64,000 bases of DNA from the NCBI RefSeq assembly GCF_000255555.1, contig NZ_AGRW01000051.1:149820-213819 (forward strand), written 5' to 3'. This stretch comes from Treponema saccharophilum DSM 2985 (GTDB lineage: Bacteria > Spirochaetota > Spirochaetia > Treponematales > Treponemataceae). Shown here piece after piece: positions 27,446 to 35,537 of the stretch. Position 1 is the first letter of the stretch. Every line of letters begins with the position of its first letter. Below the pieces are notes generated by a model. The model was not told the origin of the DNA, made no database searches, and saw only the letters and a list, made by a program, of their open reading frames with translations. Position numbers and translations under genes: made by a program.

Positions 27446-28549
27446 TCAGCCGAACAGCCCCGGAAGGAACGAAGACGCGCCCGGCCCCGCCTTGATTCCG
27501 AGATGGTCGTACGCCTTCTGCGTGGCGATTCTCCCGCGCGGAGTCCGCTGCAGTAGCCCGCACTGGATGAGGTACGGCTCGTAATAATCCTCAAGCGTGT
27601 CCGCGGATTCCCCGAGAGAAATCGCGAGCGTCTCGCACCCGACAGGACCGCCACCGAATTTCTCTATCACGGCGCGGATTATGTCCCGGTCGAAATCCTC
27701 AAGCCCCAGCGAGTCTATCCGAAGTTTCCCGAGACCTGCCTCGACGATTGATTTCGTTATCCGCCCGTCACCGTAGACCTGCGCGAAATCGCGCATACGG
27801 CGGACAATCCTGTTCGTGACGCGCGGCGTTCCGCGGGAGCACGACGCCATGAGCAGCGCGGCATCGTCGTCGACGGAACAGCCGAGAAGCCCCGCCGACC
27901 GTTTTATAATCAGGGAAAGCTCCGCGGGCGTGTAAAAGTTGAAGCGCTGTATAATCCCGAACCGGGTCTGCAGCGGCTTCGAGACCATGCCCGCCTTTGT
28001 CGTCGCCCCGACGAGCGTGAAATGCGGAATCGGGATGCGGACGGTGCGTGCGGCAGCCCCCTGCCCGATAACCCAGTCAAGCTCGAAATCCTCCATGACG
28101 ACGTAGAGCATCTCCTCTATGACGGGCTTGAGCCGATGGATTTCGTCGATGAAGAAGACGGTTCCCGGCGTTATCGTGGAAAGGATTCCCGCAAGGTCCT
28201 TCGGCTTGTCGAGCGCAGGCGCGCTGGTCACCTTGAAGTCCGCCCCCAGCTCGTTCGCCGCGACCTCCGCAAGCGTCGTTTTCCCGAGCCCGGGCGGCCC
28301 GATGAGGAAAAGATGGTCGAGCGGCTCCCCGCGCGTCCGTGCCGCATCGATGAAGACGGACAGGTTTGCCTTGACGGCCTCCTGACCGAGAAATTCCTTG
28401 AGCAGGCGCGGCCTGAGGTTCACTTCCTGAGAATCGTCCTCGCCCGGCTCGTCCGCGCGGACAATGTGGCGCGCGCCCCTGCTCTGCTCAGAAAGCGCGG
28501 CAGCCTCCCTCAAATCATCGTCCGTCGTGTCAGTGTATCTTATTGCCAT
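27446..28549 (-). CDS. ruvB: Holliday junction branch-migration ATPase RuvB
   Basis: 367 residues. It has an AAA+ core with Walker [10 protein letters not shown] (about 84-92), Walker B DEIH, sensor [10 protein letters not shown] and arginine-finger region PLQTRFGI, then the winged-helix DNA-binding C-terminus ([15 protein letters not shown]). The first 35 residues are a less conserved extension. As a hexamer with RuvA it drives branch migration at recombination junctions. It is 102 bases downstream of ruvA. Confidence 0.96.
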   Translation of the reverse strand: MAIRYTDTTDDDLREAAALSEQSRGARHIVRADEPGEDDSQEVNLRPRLLKEFLGQEAVKANLSVFIDAARTRGEPLDHLFLIGPPGLGKTTLAEVAANELGADFKVTSAPALDKPKDLAGILSTITPGTVFFIDEIHRLKPVIEEMLYVVMEDFELDWVIGQGAAARTVRIPIPHFTLVGATTKAGMVSKPLQTRFGIIQRFNFYTPAELSLIIKRSAGLLGCSVDDDAALLMASCSRGTPRVTNRIVRRMRDFAQVYGDGRITKSIVEAGLGKLRIDSLGLEDFDRDIIRAVIEKFGGGPVGCETLAISLGESADTLEDYYEPYLIQCGLLQRTPRGRIATQKAYDHLGIKAGPGASSFLPGLFG

Positions 28550-28651
28550 AAAAAATCCCCGTGTCGGTCGGGCCGCGCGGATGCGGCCCCCGATAGAATG
28601 GTAGGACGCCGGCCCCGTTCTGGAAAACGGAAAAATCCGGAATGCCCTCCT

Positions 28652-29266
28652 TTATTTCGACAGCTCAACAATCGCGCTTCTGAAGAGCGCCTCCTCCATC
28701 TCCTTCTTCGGCATGGACGGATTCTCCGCGAGCAGTTTCGACGATATTGCAGAAACGGCATCCTCGACGAGCCTGCGCTCGAACCCCATCGAGGAAAGCG
28801 CCTCCACGATGTCGGCGAATTCGCCGGGGACGCGGGACTCGCGGCGCGAAGACGACGAATCGTCGAGGGAAAGCTTCCCTTTAAGGGCGAGGAGCATTTT
28901 CTGCGCCGTTTTCTTCCCGAGCCCGGGAATCTTCTCCAGCGCGGATATGTTTCCCGAGTCGAGAGCGGAGGCGAGCTGCCCCCGCTCAATCGAGCTCATT
29001 ATCTTCACGGCGCTTTTCGGCCCGACGCCGTCAACTTTGTTCAGGTCGAAGAACATCCGCCTGTCGTCCTCGCTCGCGAAACCGAAAAGGACCATCGCGC
29101 TGTCCGTATGCTGCATCCAGACGAACACGCGCGCGCTCTCGCCGACGGATGGAATCTTGTCGAGCGACGTGTCGGGAACGATGATGTCCCACTCGATTCC
29201 GTGCGTGTCGAGGAGCAATCTCTGCGGGAATTTTCCCGTAACAGTACCTGCCAATGAATTGAACAT
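28652..29266 (-). CDS. ruvA: Holliday junction DNA-binding protein RuvA
   Basis: 204 residues. Domain I is the OB-fold start (MFNSLAGTVTGKF). Domain II has the helix-hairpin-helix motifs VDGVGPKSAVKIM and IPGLGKKTAQKML. Domain III, which contacts RuvB, is the C-terminal helical part (ADIVEALSSMGF). It binds four-way junctions and loads RuvB. An extended -10 TATAAT lies 8 bases before the ATG with no Shine-Dalgarno, so the mRNA is probably leaderless. Confidence 0.95.
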   Translation of the reverse strand: MFNSLAGTVTGKFPQRLLLDTHGIEWDIIVPDTSLDKIPSVGESARVFVWMQHTDSAMVLFGFASEDDRRMFFDLNKVDGVGPKSAVKIMSSIERGQLASALDSGNISALEKIPGLGKKTAQKMLLALKGKLSLDDSSSSRRESRVPGEFADIVEALSSMGFERRLVEDAVSAISSKLLAENPSMPKKEMEEALFRSAIVELSK

Positions 29267-29283
29267 AGTGCGGCATTATAGCA
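29267..29283 (-). promoter_or_regulatory. Extended -10 for probable leaderless ruvA mRNA
   Basis: On the minus strand TGcTATAAT (hexamer 29275-29280) is separated from the ruvA ATG (29266) by 8 bases with no Shine-Dalgarno. Confidence 0.6.
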
Positions 29284-29353
29284 CATTTGCCGCATTGAAA
29301 AAAAGGAACGGGAAGCGGACGATTCCGTCGTTCAACAAAACTCACATTTTCCC

Positions 29354-29365
29354 TATAATGGGCGC
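29354..29365 (+). promoter_or_regulatory. -10 for probable leaderless CapA-like mRNA
   Basis: A perfect TATAAT (29354-29359) is followed by six bases and then the ATG at 29366. The -35 candidate TTCAAC (29331-29336) has 17-bp spacing but matches only half of the consensus. Confidence 0.6.
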
Positions 29366-30583
29366 ATGATAAAAAATGCAAGACTGCCGCTCATCCTGTC
29401 GGCGCTCGTCGCGCTCTCATCATGCGCGACGAAGCCGGAACTTCCCGCGCCGGAGAATGCGCCGGCAGAGCGGGATGAGCAGAGAGATTCGCAGGACAGG
29501 AAAGAGGGAAACGCGTCATCGACGATAAGGCTGCTGTTCGCCGGAGACATAATGGCGCACGAGGAGAATTTCGTTCCGGGGCGGTTCGACAGGATATGGA
29601 GGCACGTGTCCGACAAAATCAGCGCCGCCGACCTCGCGTTCGCGAACATCGAGTCGCCGGTCATGGACGCGAAGGGCTGGCGCGCCTACCCCACGTTCAA
29701 CATGCACACGGACTATGTCGAGGCCGCCATAAAAGCGGGGTTCGACGTCTTCTCGCTCGCGAACAACCACACGAACGACCAATACCTGAAGGGAATACAG
29801 TCGACGCGCGATTTTTTCTCGTCCCGCGAAGGAATCTGGGCGGCAGGGTTGCGGAAGGCCGCAGGAGAAGGCCCGACATACCAGATTGTCGAGAAGGACG
29901 TTGCCGACGGGGGAAAATGGCGGATTCTTTTCGTGGCGTTCACGGAGCTTCTCAACCGCCCGGACTACGCCGAGTACGTCGACTACTACCAGTCGACCGC
30001 GGAAAAAAGGCGCGAGCTGAAGGGAAAGCTCGCGAAAATCAAAGCCGAGAGCGGCTGCGACATTTTCGTCATATCGGTCCACACCGACGAGCCTGAATAC
30101 ATCCTCCGCGTCACGGAAAACCACCGGAAGTTCTTCCGCGAGCTTGTGAACGAATGCGGCGCGGACATCGTATGGGCGAACCATCCGCACGTAGCGAAGG
30201 AATGGGAGCAGATTTCCGCCGATGACGGGCGGGACGCATTCATCATGTACGCGAACGGGAACACCATATCGGGGCAACGGCGCGACCCGCAGTTCAAGGC
30301 GCCCGCGACGAACAGGGACTACACCGGGGAGGGAATCTTCATGGAGGTGACGCTCGAAAAGAAGGACGACGGAAAAAAAAGCTCCGTCGCGATAAAGGAT
30401 TCGTCCGCAAGCCTCGTCACCGTGATGATTGCGGACGACGGAAGGTACGTCCTCCGCTTCCTCGACGACGAGCTTCTGGACACGCTCGACAAGGCGGAAT
30501 ACCTCAAATGGCGCGACTACCTTTTTGAGCGGAAGCGCATAATGGAAAGCTACATCCCCGCATTAAAAAAGGAGCGCCCATGA
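29366..30583 (+). CDS. CapA-family metallophosphatase-like lipoprotein
   Basis: 405 residues. The N-terminus is a lipoprotein signal (LVALSSCAT, lipid on Cys20), then a charged linker to about 50. The CapA/PgsA metallophosphoesterase-like fold has LLFAGDIMAH, FANIESPVMD, LANNHTND and WANHPHVAKEWE, with the His, Asp and Asn metal ligands in place. CapA proteins take part in poly-gamma-glutamate capsule formation, but many homologues have unknown roles. It probably faces the periplasm. It overlaps the following flavodoxin-like gene by 4 bases. Confidence 0.82.
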   Translation: MIKNARLPLILSALVALSSCATKPELPAPENAPAERDEQRDSQDRKEGNASSTIRLLFAGDIMAHEENFVPGRFDRIWRHVSDKISAADLAFANIESPVMDAKGWRAYPTFNMHTDYVEAAIKAGFDVFSLANNHTNDQYLKGIQSTRDFFSSREGIWAAGLRKAAGEGPTYQIVEKDVADGGKWRILFVAFTELLNRPDYAEYVDYYQSTAEKRRELKGKLAKIKAESGCDIFVISVHTDEPEYILRVTENHRKFFRELVNECGADIVWANHPHVAKEWEQISADDGRDAFIMYANGNTISGQRRDPQFKAPATNRDYTGEGIFMEVTLEKKDDGKKSSVAIKDSSASLVTVMIADDGRYVLRFLDDELLDTLDKAEYLKWRDYLFERKRIMESYIPALKKERP

Positions 30584-31092
30584 ATATCCTCGTTCTGAAC
30601 GGAAGCCCGCACGAAAACGGAAACGTCGGGAATGCGATAAAAAACCTGCTTTTAAAATATGATTCGGATGAGAACGAAATCGTCTATCACAACGTGCACG
30701 AACTCAATTTTGATTTTTGCCGTGGCTGCATGGCGTGCCGAAAAAGCGGAACGTGCGTTTTGAAGGACGACGGCGCGCACAAAATCGCCGGCGAGATAAA
30801 CTGGTGCGACATGCTGATTGTGGGAACGCCGGTTTACTGGGGAAACATGAGCGGAAAACTCAAGTCGCTTTTCGACAGGCTTGTCGGCGTTCTTATGACA
30901 GAATCGAGCCGAGGAATCCCGAAGCCGCTGCAGAAAGGCAAAAAAGCGATAATCATCACTTCCTGCCGGACGCCGTTCCCGTTCAACTGTATTTTCGGGC
31001 AGTCGGCCGGGGCCGAGCGCGCGCTAAAAGAAATCCTCAACTATTCGGGATTCAGAATCGCACAGAAAATCCGCCTCGCAGGAAAAAAATAA
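30580..31092 (+). CDS. Flavodoxin-like NAD(P)H:FMN reductase family protein
   Basis: 170 residues. The FMN phosphate loop is VLNGSPHENGNVGNAI, followed by the CRGCMACRKSGTCVLKDD segment common in this iron-sulfur-flavoprotein/NADPH-dependent reductase family, and GTPVYWGNMSGKLKSLFDRL, which cradles the FMN ring. It likely reduces quinones, metals or small electrophiles in the cytoplasm. The ATG lies within the CapA-like stop (ATGA overlap). The mobile island begins within two bases after its stop codon, so the protein end seems original rather than cut. Confidence 0.82.
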   Translation: MNILVLNGSPHENGNVGNAIKNLLLKYDSDENEIVYHNVHELNFDFCRGCMACRKSGTCVLKDDGAHKIAGEINWCDMLIVGTPVYWGNMSGKLKSLFDRLVGVLMTESSRGIPKPLQKGKKAIIITSCRTPFPFNCIFGQSAGAERALKEILNYSGFRIAQKIRLAGKK

Positions 31093-31093
31093 T

Positions 31094-31120
31094 TTCGGAA
31101 TTATCCCTTCTCGTACTTTA
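31094..31120 (+). repeat. Terminal repeat copy A (left end of island)
   Basis: A 27-bp repeat beginning TTCGGAATTATCCC, then TTCTCGTACTTTA. It starts two bases after the flavodoxin-like stop codon and is preceded by TAAT. Confidence 0.8.
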
Positions 31121-31153
31121 GCTAACTAATTGAAAATATTAGGAGAAAAATTT

Positions 31154-31594
31154 ATGGAAATTACGAATATCTATGACAAACGACTTCAAGCAATCAAAGA
31201 AGCAGAAATGAAAGTTCGTATTGCAAAAAGGAGATTGTTTGAAGCAGAAAGGGAATTGGATGAAACTTTGGAATTAGTGGAAGAGGAGCTGGATGAGAAT
31301 AATGAAGGTCAAAAATTAAATGAAATAAAATATATACATAAAAATATGTATACTGTTATTAAAAAGGCTCTCAAACCCGGTACGGATACAACTACTCTTC
31401 ATAATAAAAATTCTCAACAATATGTTGTTTTAGATACGGAGGGTAATATAACAGATGGGAATTGTGTTGAATTTAAAACAAAAGAGGAGGCTGAAAAATG
31501 GGCGAAAAAAATGGTTAAAAATAAAAAGCTATATGATGGTAAATATGAAATTGTAGATGACAAAGAAGTGCAGCAAAAAATGAAAAATTATTAA
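31154..31594 (+). CDS. Unknown coiled-coil protein in mobile island
   Basis: 146 residues from the ATG at 31154 with AGGAGA 8 bases upstream. Residues about 8-55 form a charged coiled coil (KEAEMKVRIAKRRLFEAERE). The C-terminal part has a beta-strand pattern around QQYVVLDTEGNITDGNCVEF and then KTKEEAEKWAKKMVKN. No family is recognised. The base composition matches the island, not the chromosome. It converges with the next gene, overlapping at the stop codons, so the two may travel as a unit. It could be cargo of the element. Confidence 0.55.
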   Translation: MEITNIYDKRLQAIKEAEMKVRIAKRRLFEAERELDETLELVEEELDENNEGQKLNEIKYIHKNMYTVIKKALKPGTDTTTLHNKNSQQYVVLDTEGNITDGNCVEFKTKEEAEKWAKKMVKNKKLYDGKYEIVDDKEVQQKMKNY

Positions 31595-32229
31595 ATTTTG
31601 GTTTCAAAATCTTCATCTACATATTTTGCAGCACCTGTATAATAATTAGCAAAATCCTCCTCAAGAGGGTTTAACCATCTCCATTTGAAATTTTTTCTGC
31701 AAGAAAGTTTTATGAGGGTGGTAAAAGTACAATAACCTAATTCTCTTTTACTACCCCCTAAAAAATATACGACTTTTACTATGGGGTCTACCTTAAAAGT
31801 TTTTTTCAAAAAATCAGCGTCTTCTTTTGAAGGAAGTTCGGCTGAATCTTGATAATCAATTAGATTGCTGTGCCAGTTTGTATCCATTTTTCCAATACGA
31901 AGATACGCCTTTCTTAAAATATTAACTTTTTCTTTTTCTGTTATTCCGTAGATGTTGAAGTTCCTGTAGATAAGTGCATTAAAAAATGCTTCATCAACCT
32001 CTTTTATTTTTTGGTCGTGCCACAACTTGTAAATAGCTTTTTTCAGAGGATTTAATTTTAACCATTTGTGGTTAGAAACCTTTGAGTGGTAGTATTTATG
32101 AGAAACTTCATTGTACCACATAAAATGAATTTCACTACCTCCGAAATTTTTAGGAAGTTTGAAAATATGTACATTTTTTGGGTCTTTGATTTATGCTTTG
32201 ATTGCTTCAAATAAACAATTGCTATACAT
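31591..32229 (-). pseudogene. Unknown island gene interrupted by an in-frame stop
   Basis: The likely original start is the ATG at 32229 with AGGAG about 10 bases upstream, reading MYSNCLFEAIKA, then TAA (32191-32193). The same frame continues without further stops as IKDPKNVHIFKLPKNFGGSE and joins the 176-residue open frame that ends at 31591. The reading through the stop looks coding (charged, no frame shift), so I infer a single nonsense mutation in a 212-residue gene. A shortened product from the internal ATG at 32121 is possible, but I see no Shine-Dalgarno there. The function is unknown. Confidence 0.65.
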
Positions 32230-32280
32230 CGTTTTTATTCTCCTACACTTATAATATAGGCCTTTTCATCAAAAAGTTTT

Positions 32281-32307
32281 TTCGGAATTATCCCATCCCG
32301 CACTTAA
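32281..32307 (+). repeat. Terminal repeat copy B
   Basis: A direct copy of the 27-bp end sequence: TTCGGAATTATCCC, then ATCCCGCACTTAA. It is 43 bases before the transposase start, where a left end is expected. Confidence 0.75.
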
Positions 32308-32315
32308 AATAAATT

Positions 32316-32349
32316 TTGACGTTTCAGAAAAAAGCCCTATGTTATAGGT
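32316..32349 (+). promoter_or_regulatory. Transposase promoter
   Basis: -35 TTGACG (32316-32321), 16-bp spacer, -10 TATGTT (32338-32343), then 6 bases to the ATG at 32350. It implies a leaderless or nearly leaderless transposase mRNA. Confidence 0.5.
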
Positions 32350-33288
32350 ATGACTTATTTCGAATTCAACGAAAAATTTCCAACAGACAAGAGCATTTTA
32401 CAACATTTCAGAACAATTCGCTACAAAAACGGTTTAACTTGTCCCCATTGTGGTTCTACCCAGCAAGTTGGATTAAGAACTGACCAGCCAAAACTTTGTA
32501 ACTGTAATCATTGTCATAATACTTTTTCTATCTTTACTGGAACAATCTTTGAGAAAAGTTCTACAGACCTTAAAAAGTGGTTTTTCGCAGTTCATTTAGT
32601 TCTAAATGCCAAGAAAGGAATTTCGGCTTTGCAGTTGCAACGTGAAATCGGAACAACCTACAAAACAGCTTGGAGAATCTTAAAACAGATTCGTACTGCT
32701 ATGGGTAATGAAAATTTGGAAAAGTCGTTTGAGCTGATTGTTGAAGTTGATGAAACCTATGTAGGTGGTAAACCACGTAAGCAAAACAATAATCTGCAAT
32801 TCACTACGCCAAAACCAAAAGACACATCTACAACCGGGCGAGGAACAAAAAAGACTCCAGTAATCGGAGTCAAAGAACGTGGAACTGGAAGAGTTTATGC
32901 TCGTGTTGCGTTACCAGACCATAACGGACAAAAATTAACTGGCAAGCAACTTTTGTCTGTAATTTCTGCCGTAACAAAACCAGATACAGTTGTAATGACA
33001 GATGACTTCAAAGGCTATAACATTATAAACCATAAATCCACAAATCCAGAAAATTTCACACACATTTCTGTATGCCACAGCTTAGGTGAATTTTCTTCTG
33101 GAAAGGGCTTGCATACAAATGGAATCGAAGGATTTTGGGCAATTCTTAAACGTTCAATAATCGGCAGTTATCATCACATTTCAACTAAATACTTACAAAG
33201 CTACGTGAACGAATGTTGTTTCAAACAGAATAACAGATTTGTCGATTCTTTTGATAAATTGTTATGGCAAAGTGTGTTGGCAGCTTAA
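32350..33288 (+). CDS. IS1595-family (ISXO2-like) transposase
   Basis: 312 residues, full length. The N-terminal zinc ribbon has CPHCG and CNCNHC (about 30-60). The DDE-type nuclease domain has VDETYVGGK (about 132), TDDFKGY (about 217) and HTNGIEGFWAILKRS (about 256), the DDN(K)/E signature of the ISXO2 group. No stops or frameshifts are present, so it may be active. Copy B of the end repeat is upstream and copy C starts 5 bases after the stop, but C is in direct, not inverted, orientation, so the matching right end is probably copy D at 35432. Confidence 0.9.
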   Translation: MTYFEFNEKFPTDKSILQHFRTIRYKNGLTCPHCGSTQQVGLRTDQPKLCNCNHCHNTFSIFTGTIFEKSSTDLKKWFFAVHLVLNAKKGISALQLQREIGTTYKTAWRILKQIRTAMGNENLEKSFELIVEVDETYVGGKPRKQNNNLQFTTPKPKDTSTTGRGTKKTPVIGVKERGTGRVYARVALPDHNGQKLTGKQLLSVISAVTKPDTVVMTDDFKGYNIINHKSTNPENFTHISVCHSLGEFSSGKGLHTNGIEGFWAILKRSIIGSYHHISTKYLQSYVNECCFKQNNRFVDSFDKLLWQSVLAA

Positions 33289-33293
33289 AAGGA

Positions 33294-33320
33294 TTCGGAA
33301 TTATCCTCTGACGTACTTAA
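33294..33320 (+). repeat. Terminal repeat copy C
   Basis: A direct copy of the 27-bp end: TTCGGAATTATCC, then TCTGACGTACTTAA. It lies right after the transposase stop. A TTGACA follows at about 33340. The rest to 33420 has no gene. Confidence 0.7.
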
Positions 33321-33419
33321 CAAAAATGACATAAACTAATTGACACTTCGTTCAAATTTTGGAACTATATTAAGTATGAGTGTAAACATCAGAAAGGTCT
33401 GCTGAGAAGCGAAGGAGAC

Positions 33420-33944
33420 TTATCTGTCTACTGCTTTTATGAGGAATTGGCCGCCCTCTGCACTCACTTTTCGTATCATTCTGTCAAATTCTTTCGAATC
33501 AACTTTTCTCCAATCAACAATTTCTATATACTTCTTGGTTTCATCAAAATCTATAGTTGAAACGGCATAATAATCACCTTCGTTAACGAATGCTAAGTAA
33601 TTAGGTTTTGAAATGGGTTTATTTTTCATAAAAACAGTAGGATTGTAGACAGCTAAAGTCAATATTTTTTTATGCATACTTAGTTCTATTTCCGAATGAT
33701 CTCTTAATGTTTTTAGAATAACTTTTTTCTTCAATAAAACCTTTCTATTTTTAAAGCCTATTAAATTTTCTACAAACTTTGGAATTTCTGGAAGCAGTAC
33801 TGAATAACTTGGATTTTTAAATAATTCGTTTGGAATTTCAGAAACGGTAGCATATTCATAAATAGAATCTCCATTGATATCTTTTCCGATAGGATTATTT
33901 TCGTTCAACCGTCTTTTATAAAATTCGTAATAATTAACTCGCAT
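33420..33944 (-). CDS. Unknown island protein, possible MuF-C/PBECR-like nuclease domain
   Basis: 174 residues with AGAGG before the ATG. Residues about 80-170 show the pattern of a small alpha/beta domain seen at the C-terminus of some phage MuF-like and PBECR (barnase/colicin-like) proteins: a DHSEIELSMHKKIL helix, NPTVFMKN, PNYLAFVNEGDYYAVSTIDF strands and a final helix. This is a weak pattern match made by eye. If right, it would be a toxin-like or RNase-like cargo. Otherwise it is an unknown AT-rich island gene divergent from tnpB. Confidence 0.5.
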   Translation of the reverse strand: MRVNYYEFYKRRLNENNPIGKDINGDSIYEYATVSEIPNELFKNPSYSVLLPEIPKFVENLIGFKNRKVLLKKKVILKTLRDHSEIELSMHKKILTLAVYNPTVFMKNKPISKPNYLAFVNEGDYYAVSTIDFDETKKYIEIVDWRKVDSKEFDRMIRKVSAEGGQFLIKAVDR

Positions 33945-33992
33945 ATTTTAAACCTCTATTTTTTTTCCACTAATTAAATCATAAAACGAAGG

Positions 33993-34016
33993 TAATCAGG
34001 ACGGCAATCCCGATTA
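33993..34016 (+). other. Left-end hairpin upstream of tnpB
   Basis: An imperfect hairpin TAATC-A-GGA / TCC-C-GATTA (33993-34016) with loop CGGCAA lies 35 bases before tnpB. Subterminal hairpins are typical of IS200/IS605-type ends. I cannot place the exact left boundary. Confidence 0.4.
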
Positions 34017-34050
34017 TCCTCTAGCACAACCAATAAGGAAAGTATTGATT

Positions 34051-35415
34051 ATGATGAATAAATTAGTTGCAAATGCAGAAAAACAGCATAGAGCGTTAAA
34101 ATTACGAATATATCCAAATCCCGAACAAACAATCCTAATCAACAAAACATTCGGCTGCTGCCGTCAAATATATAATAATCGGTTGTTTGAACGAAACGAG
34201 TTCTATCAGAATGTAATCAAAAACGAATCCGACAAAAATAAGCAAAAAGAACTTTGGAAGAAAGCCCATTTCAGTACAGAAAAAGAAATGAAAGCAAAAT
34301 TCCCATATATGACAGAAGTTTCAGCCCAAGCATTATGTTCAGCAACAATGTTTGCGGAAATTGCTTACAAAAATTTCTTTTCTTCAATCAAAGGCAATCG
34401 AGCCGGTGCAAAAGTTGGCAAACCGAAGTTTAAGTCGAAAAAATCAAACGATTTCAGCTACAGAGAGTGTAATCCGTCTGAAAAAGCATTAAATTGGAAC
34501 GAACGAAAAGTCAAAGTTCCGAAATTAGGCGAAGTTAAGTTTCGTCACAGCGGTAACAAAAAAGGCAAGTTAGACTTCTTCCTTCGAGGGGAAGTCGAAC
34601 TCAAATCAATAACAATACGAAAAAACCCTGCGAACGAGTATTATGCAGTATTGCTTTCTGAAAGAGAATACTGTCATAAAAAGAAAATCTATGAAGGTGA
34701 CGAAAGCCAAGCCATCGGATTAGATTTTAGTCCAGCAGATTTTTACATAGATTCGGATGGTTCATCCGGAAAAGATTTTGGCTATGTTGCTCAAAAACAA
34801 GCAAATCTTAAAAAACTTACTAAACTTCAAAGACGCTTAATGCGTAAGCAAATCAGTTCAAACAATCGTGAAAAAGCTCGTGTAAAAGTTGCTCGTATGG
34901 AACATTACATTGCAGAATGTCGTAATGATTGGATTGAAAAAGAAACTAAACGTCTTGTATCAAGTTATCAAGTTATAGGAATTGAAGACTTGAATTTGAA
35001 AGGAATGATGAAGTTTAGTCGAAACGCAAAGAATTACGGAGACGCTTCGTGGGGAAATTTCACAAATAAACTGTTGTGGAAAGCATCCCTAAACGAAAAC
35101 AACTGTCAGATTGTAAAGGCAGATAGATTCTTTGCTTCAAGTCAGATTTGCCATTGTTGCGGATTCAAGAATCCGATTACAAAGAATTTAAATATTCGTT
35201 CTTGGACTTGCCCTGAATGTGGAGCAGAGCACATTCGTGATGTAAACGCAGCCATCAATCTTAAAATGAACGCAATAAAAAACGTAGGGCAAGGAGTGTC
35301 CGAATTTAGGTCTGTGGAGGGTGTGGAAGATTTAGCAACGCTTGCGTTGCAAATTGGAGCATCCGAAGAAGCAGAAAATTTGACCGGTGACGGTCAGAAT
35401 GTCCTCACGCTTTAA
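34051..35415 (+). CDS. tnpB: TnpB, RNA-guided nuclease of IS605/IS1341 type
   Basis: 454 residues from the ATG at 34051 (AAGGAA upstream). The N-terminus HRALKLRIYPNPEQTILI is typical. RuvC motifs are intact: IGLDFSP (Asp, about 231), GIEDLNLKGM (Glu, about 312) and RDVNAAINL (Asp, about 396), with the zinc ribbon CHCCG/CPECG between the last two. TnpB proteins are omega-RNA-guided DNA nucleases. No tnpA is present, so it is a stand-alone copy. The region from its 3' end through the hairpin at 35403-35445 is where an omega-RNA would lie. Confidence 0.9.
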   Translation: MMNKLVANAEKQHRALKLRIYPNPEQTILINKTFGCCRQIYNNRLFERNEFYQNVIKNESDKNKQKELWKKAHFSTEKEMKAKFPYMTEVSAQALCSATMFAEIAYKNFFSSIKGNRAGAKVGKPKFKSKKSNDFSYRECNPSEKALNWNERKVKVPKLGEVKFRHSGNKKGKLDFFLRGEVELKSITIRKNPANEYYAVLLSEREYCHKKKIYEGDESQAIGLDFSPADFYIDSDGSSGKDFGYVAQKQANLKKLTKLQRRLMRKQISSNNREKARVKVARMEHYIAECRNDWIEKETKRLVSSYQVIGIEDLNLKGMMKFSRNAKNYGDASWGNFTNKLLWKASLNENNCQIVKADRFFASSQICHCCGFKNPITKNLNIRSWTCPECGAEHIRDVNAAINLKMNAIKNVGQGVSEFRSVEGVEDLATLALQIGASEEAENLTGDGQNVLTL

Positions 35416-35445
35416 CATTTTTTTGTTAATATAAAGTGCGTGAGG
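35403..35445 (+). ncRNA. Candidate right-end/omega-RNA hairpin of tnpB element
   Basis: Outer stem CCTCACGC (35403-35410) with GCGTGAGG (35438-35445), inner stem TTAAC/GTTAA (35412-35416 with 35425-35429), loop ATTTTTTT. It overlaps the tnpB stop codon and the terminal repeat copy D. Omega-RNAs derive from the tnpB 3' end and element right end, so this is the expected place, but no transcript evidence exists. Confidence 0.4.
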
Positions 35446-35458
35446 GGATAATTCCGAA
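35432..35458 (-). repeat. Terminal repeat copy D (right end of island, inverted)
   Basis: The inverted copy of the 27-bp end. On the minus strand it reads TTCGGAATTATCCC, then CTCACGCACTTTA. It is followed by TAAT. It also forms one arm of the tnpB 3' hairpin. Confidence 0.8.
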
Positions 35459-35537
35459 TAATTTTTCGGCGTTTTGTAGGCTCGACCGTTTTTTGTCTGT
35501 ATACTGTCCGGGAATTCTGAAATTTGAGGAGTAAAAA

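Larger units (their letters stand above)
31094..35458. mobile_element. AT-rich composite mobile island with 27-bp terminal inverted repeats
   Basis: The ends (31094-31120 and 35432-35458) are inverted copies matching at 24 of 27 positions, and TAAT flanks both sides (31090-31093 and 35459-35462), a possible 4-bp target duplication. Inside are an IS1595/ISXO2-type transposase, a tnpB, two unknown genes and a broken gene, all far more AT-rich than the surroundings. Two more direct copies of the left end (32281 and 33294) suggest nested or successive insertions. IS1595 elements usually give 8-bp duplications, so TAAT could be chance. Confidence 0.7.

Noticed and set aside
31094..33320. A CRISPR-like reading of the repeated 27-bp sequences
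   Set aside because: The copies are about 1 kb apart with genes between them and one is inverted; they are transposon ends. No CRISPR array is present in the window.
32281..33320. Copies B and C as the two ends of a simple ISXO2 insertion sequence
   Set aside because: They are in direct orientation, whereas IS1595-family ends are inverted; the only inverted partner is copy D at 35432.
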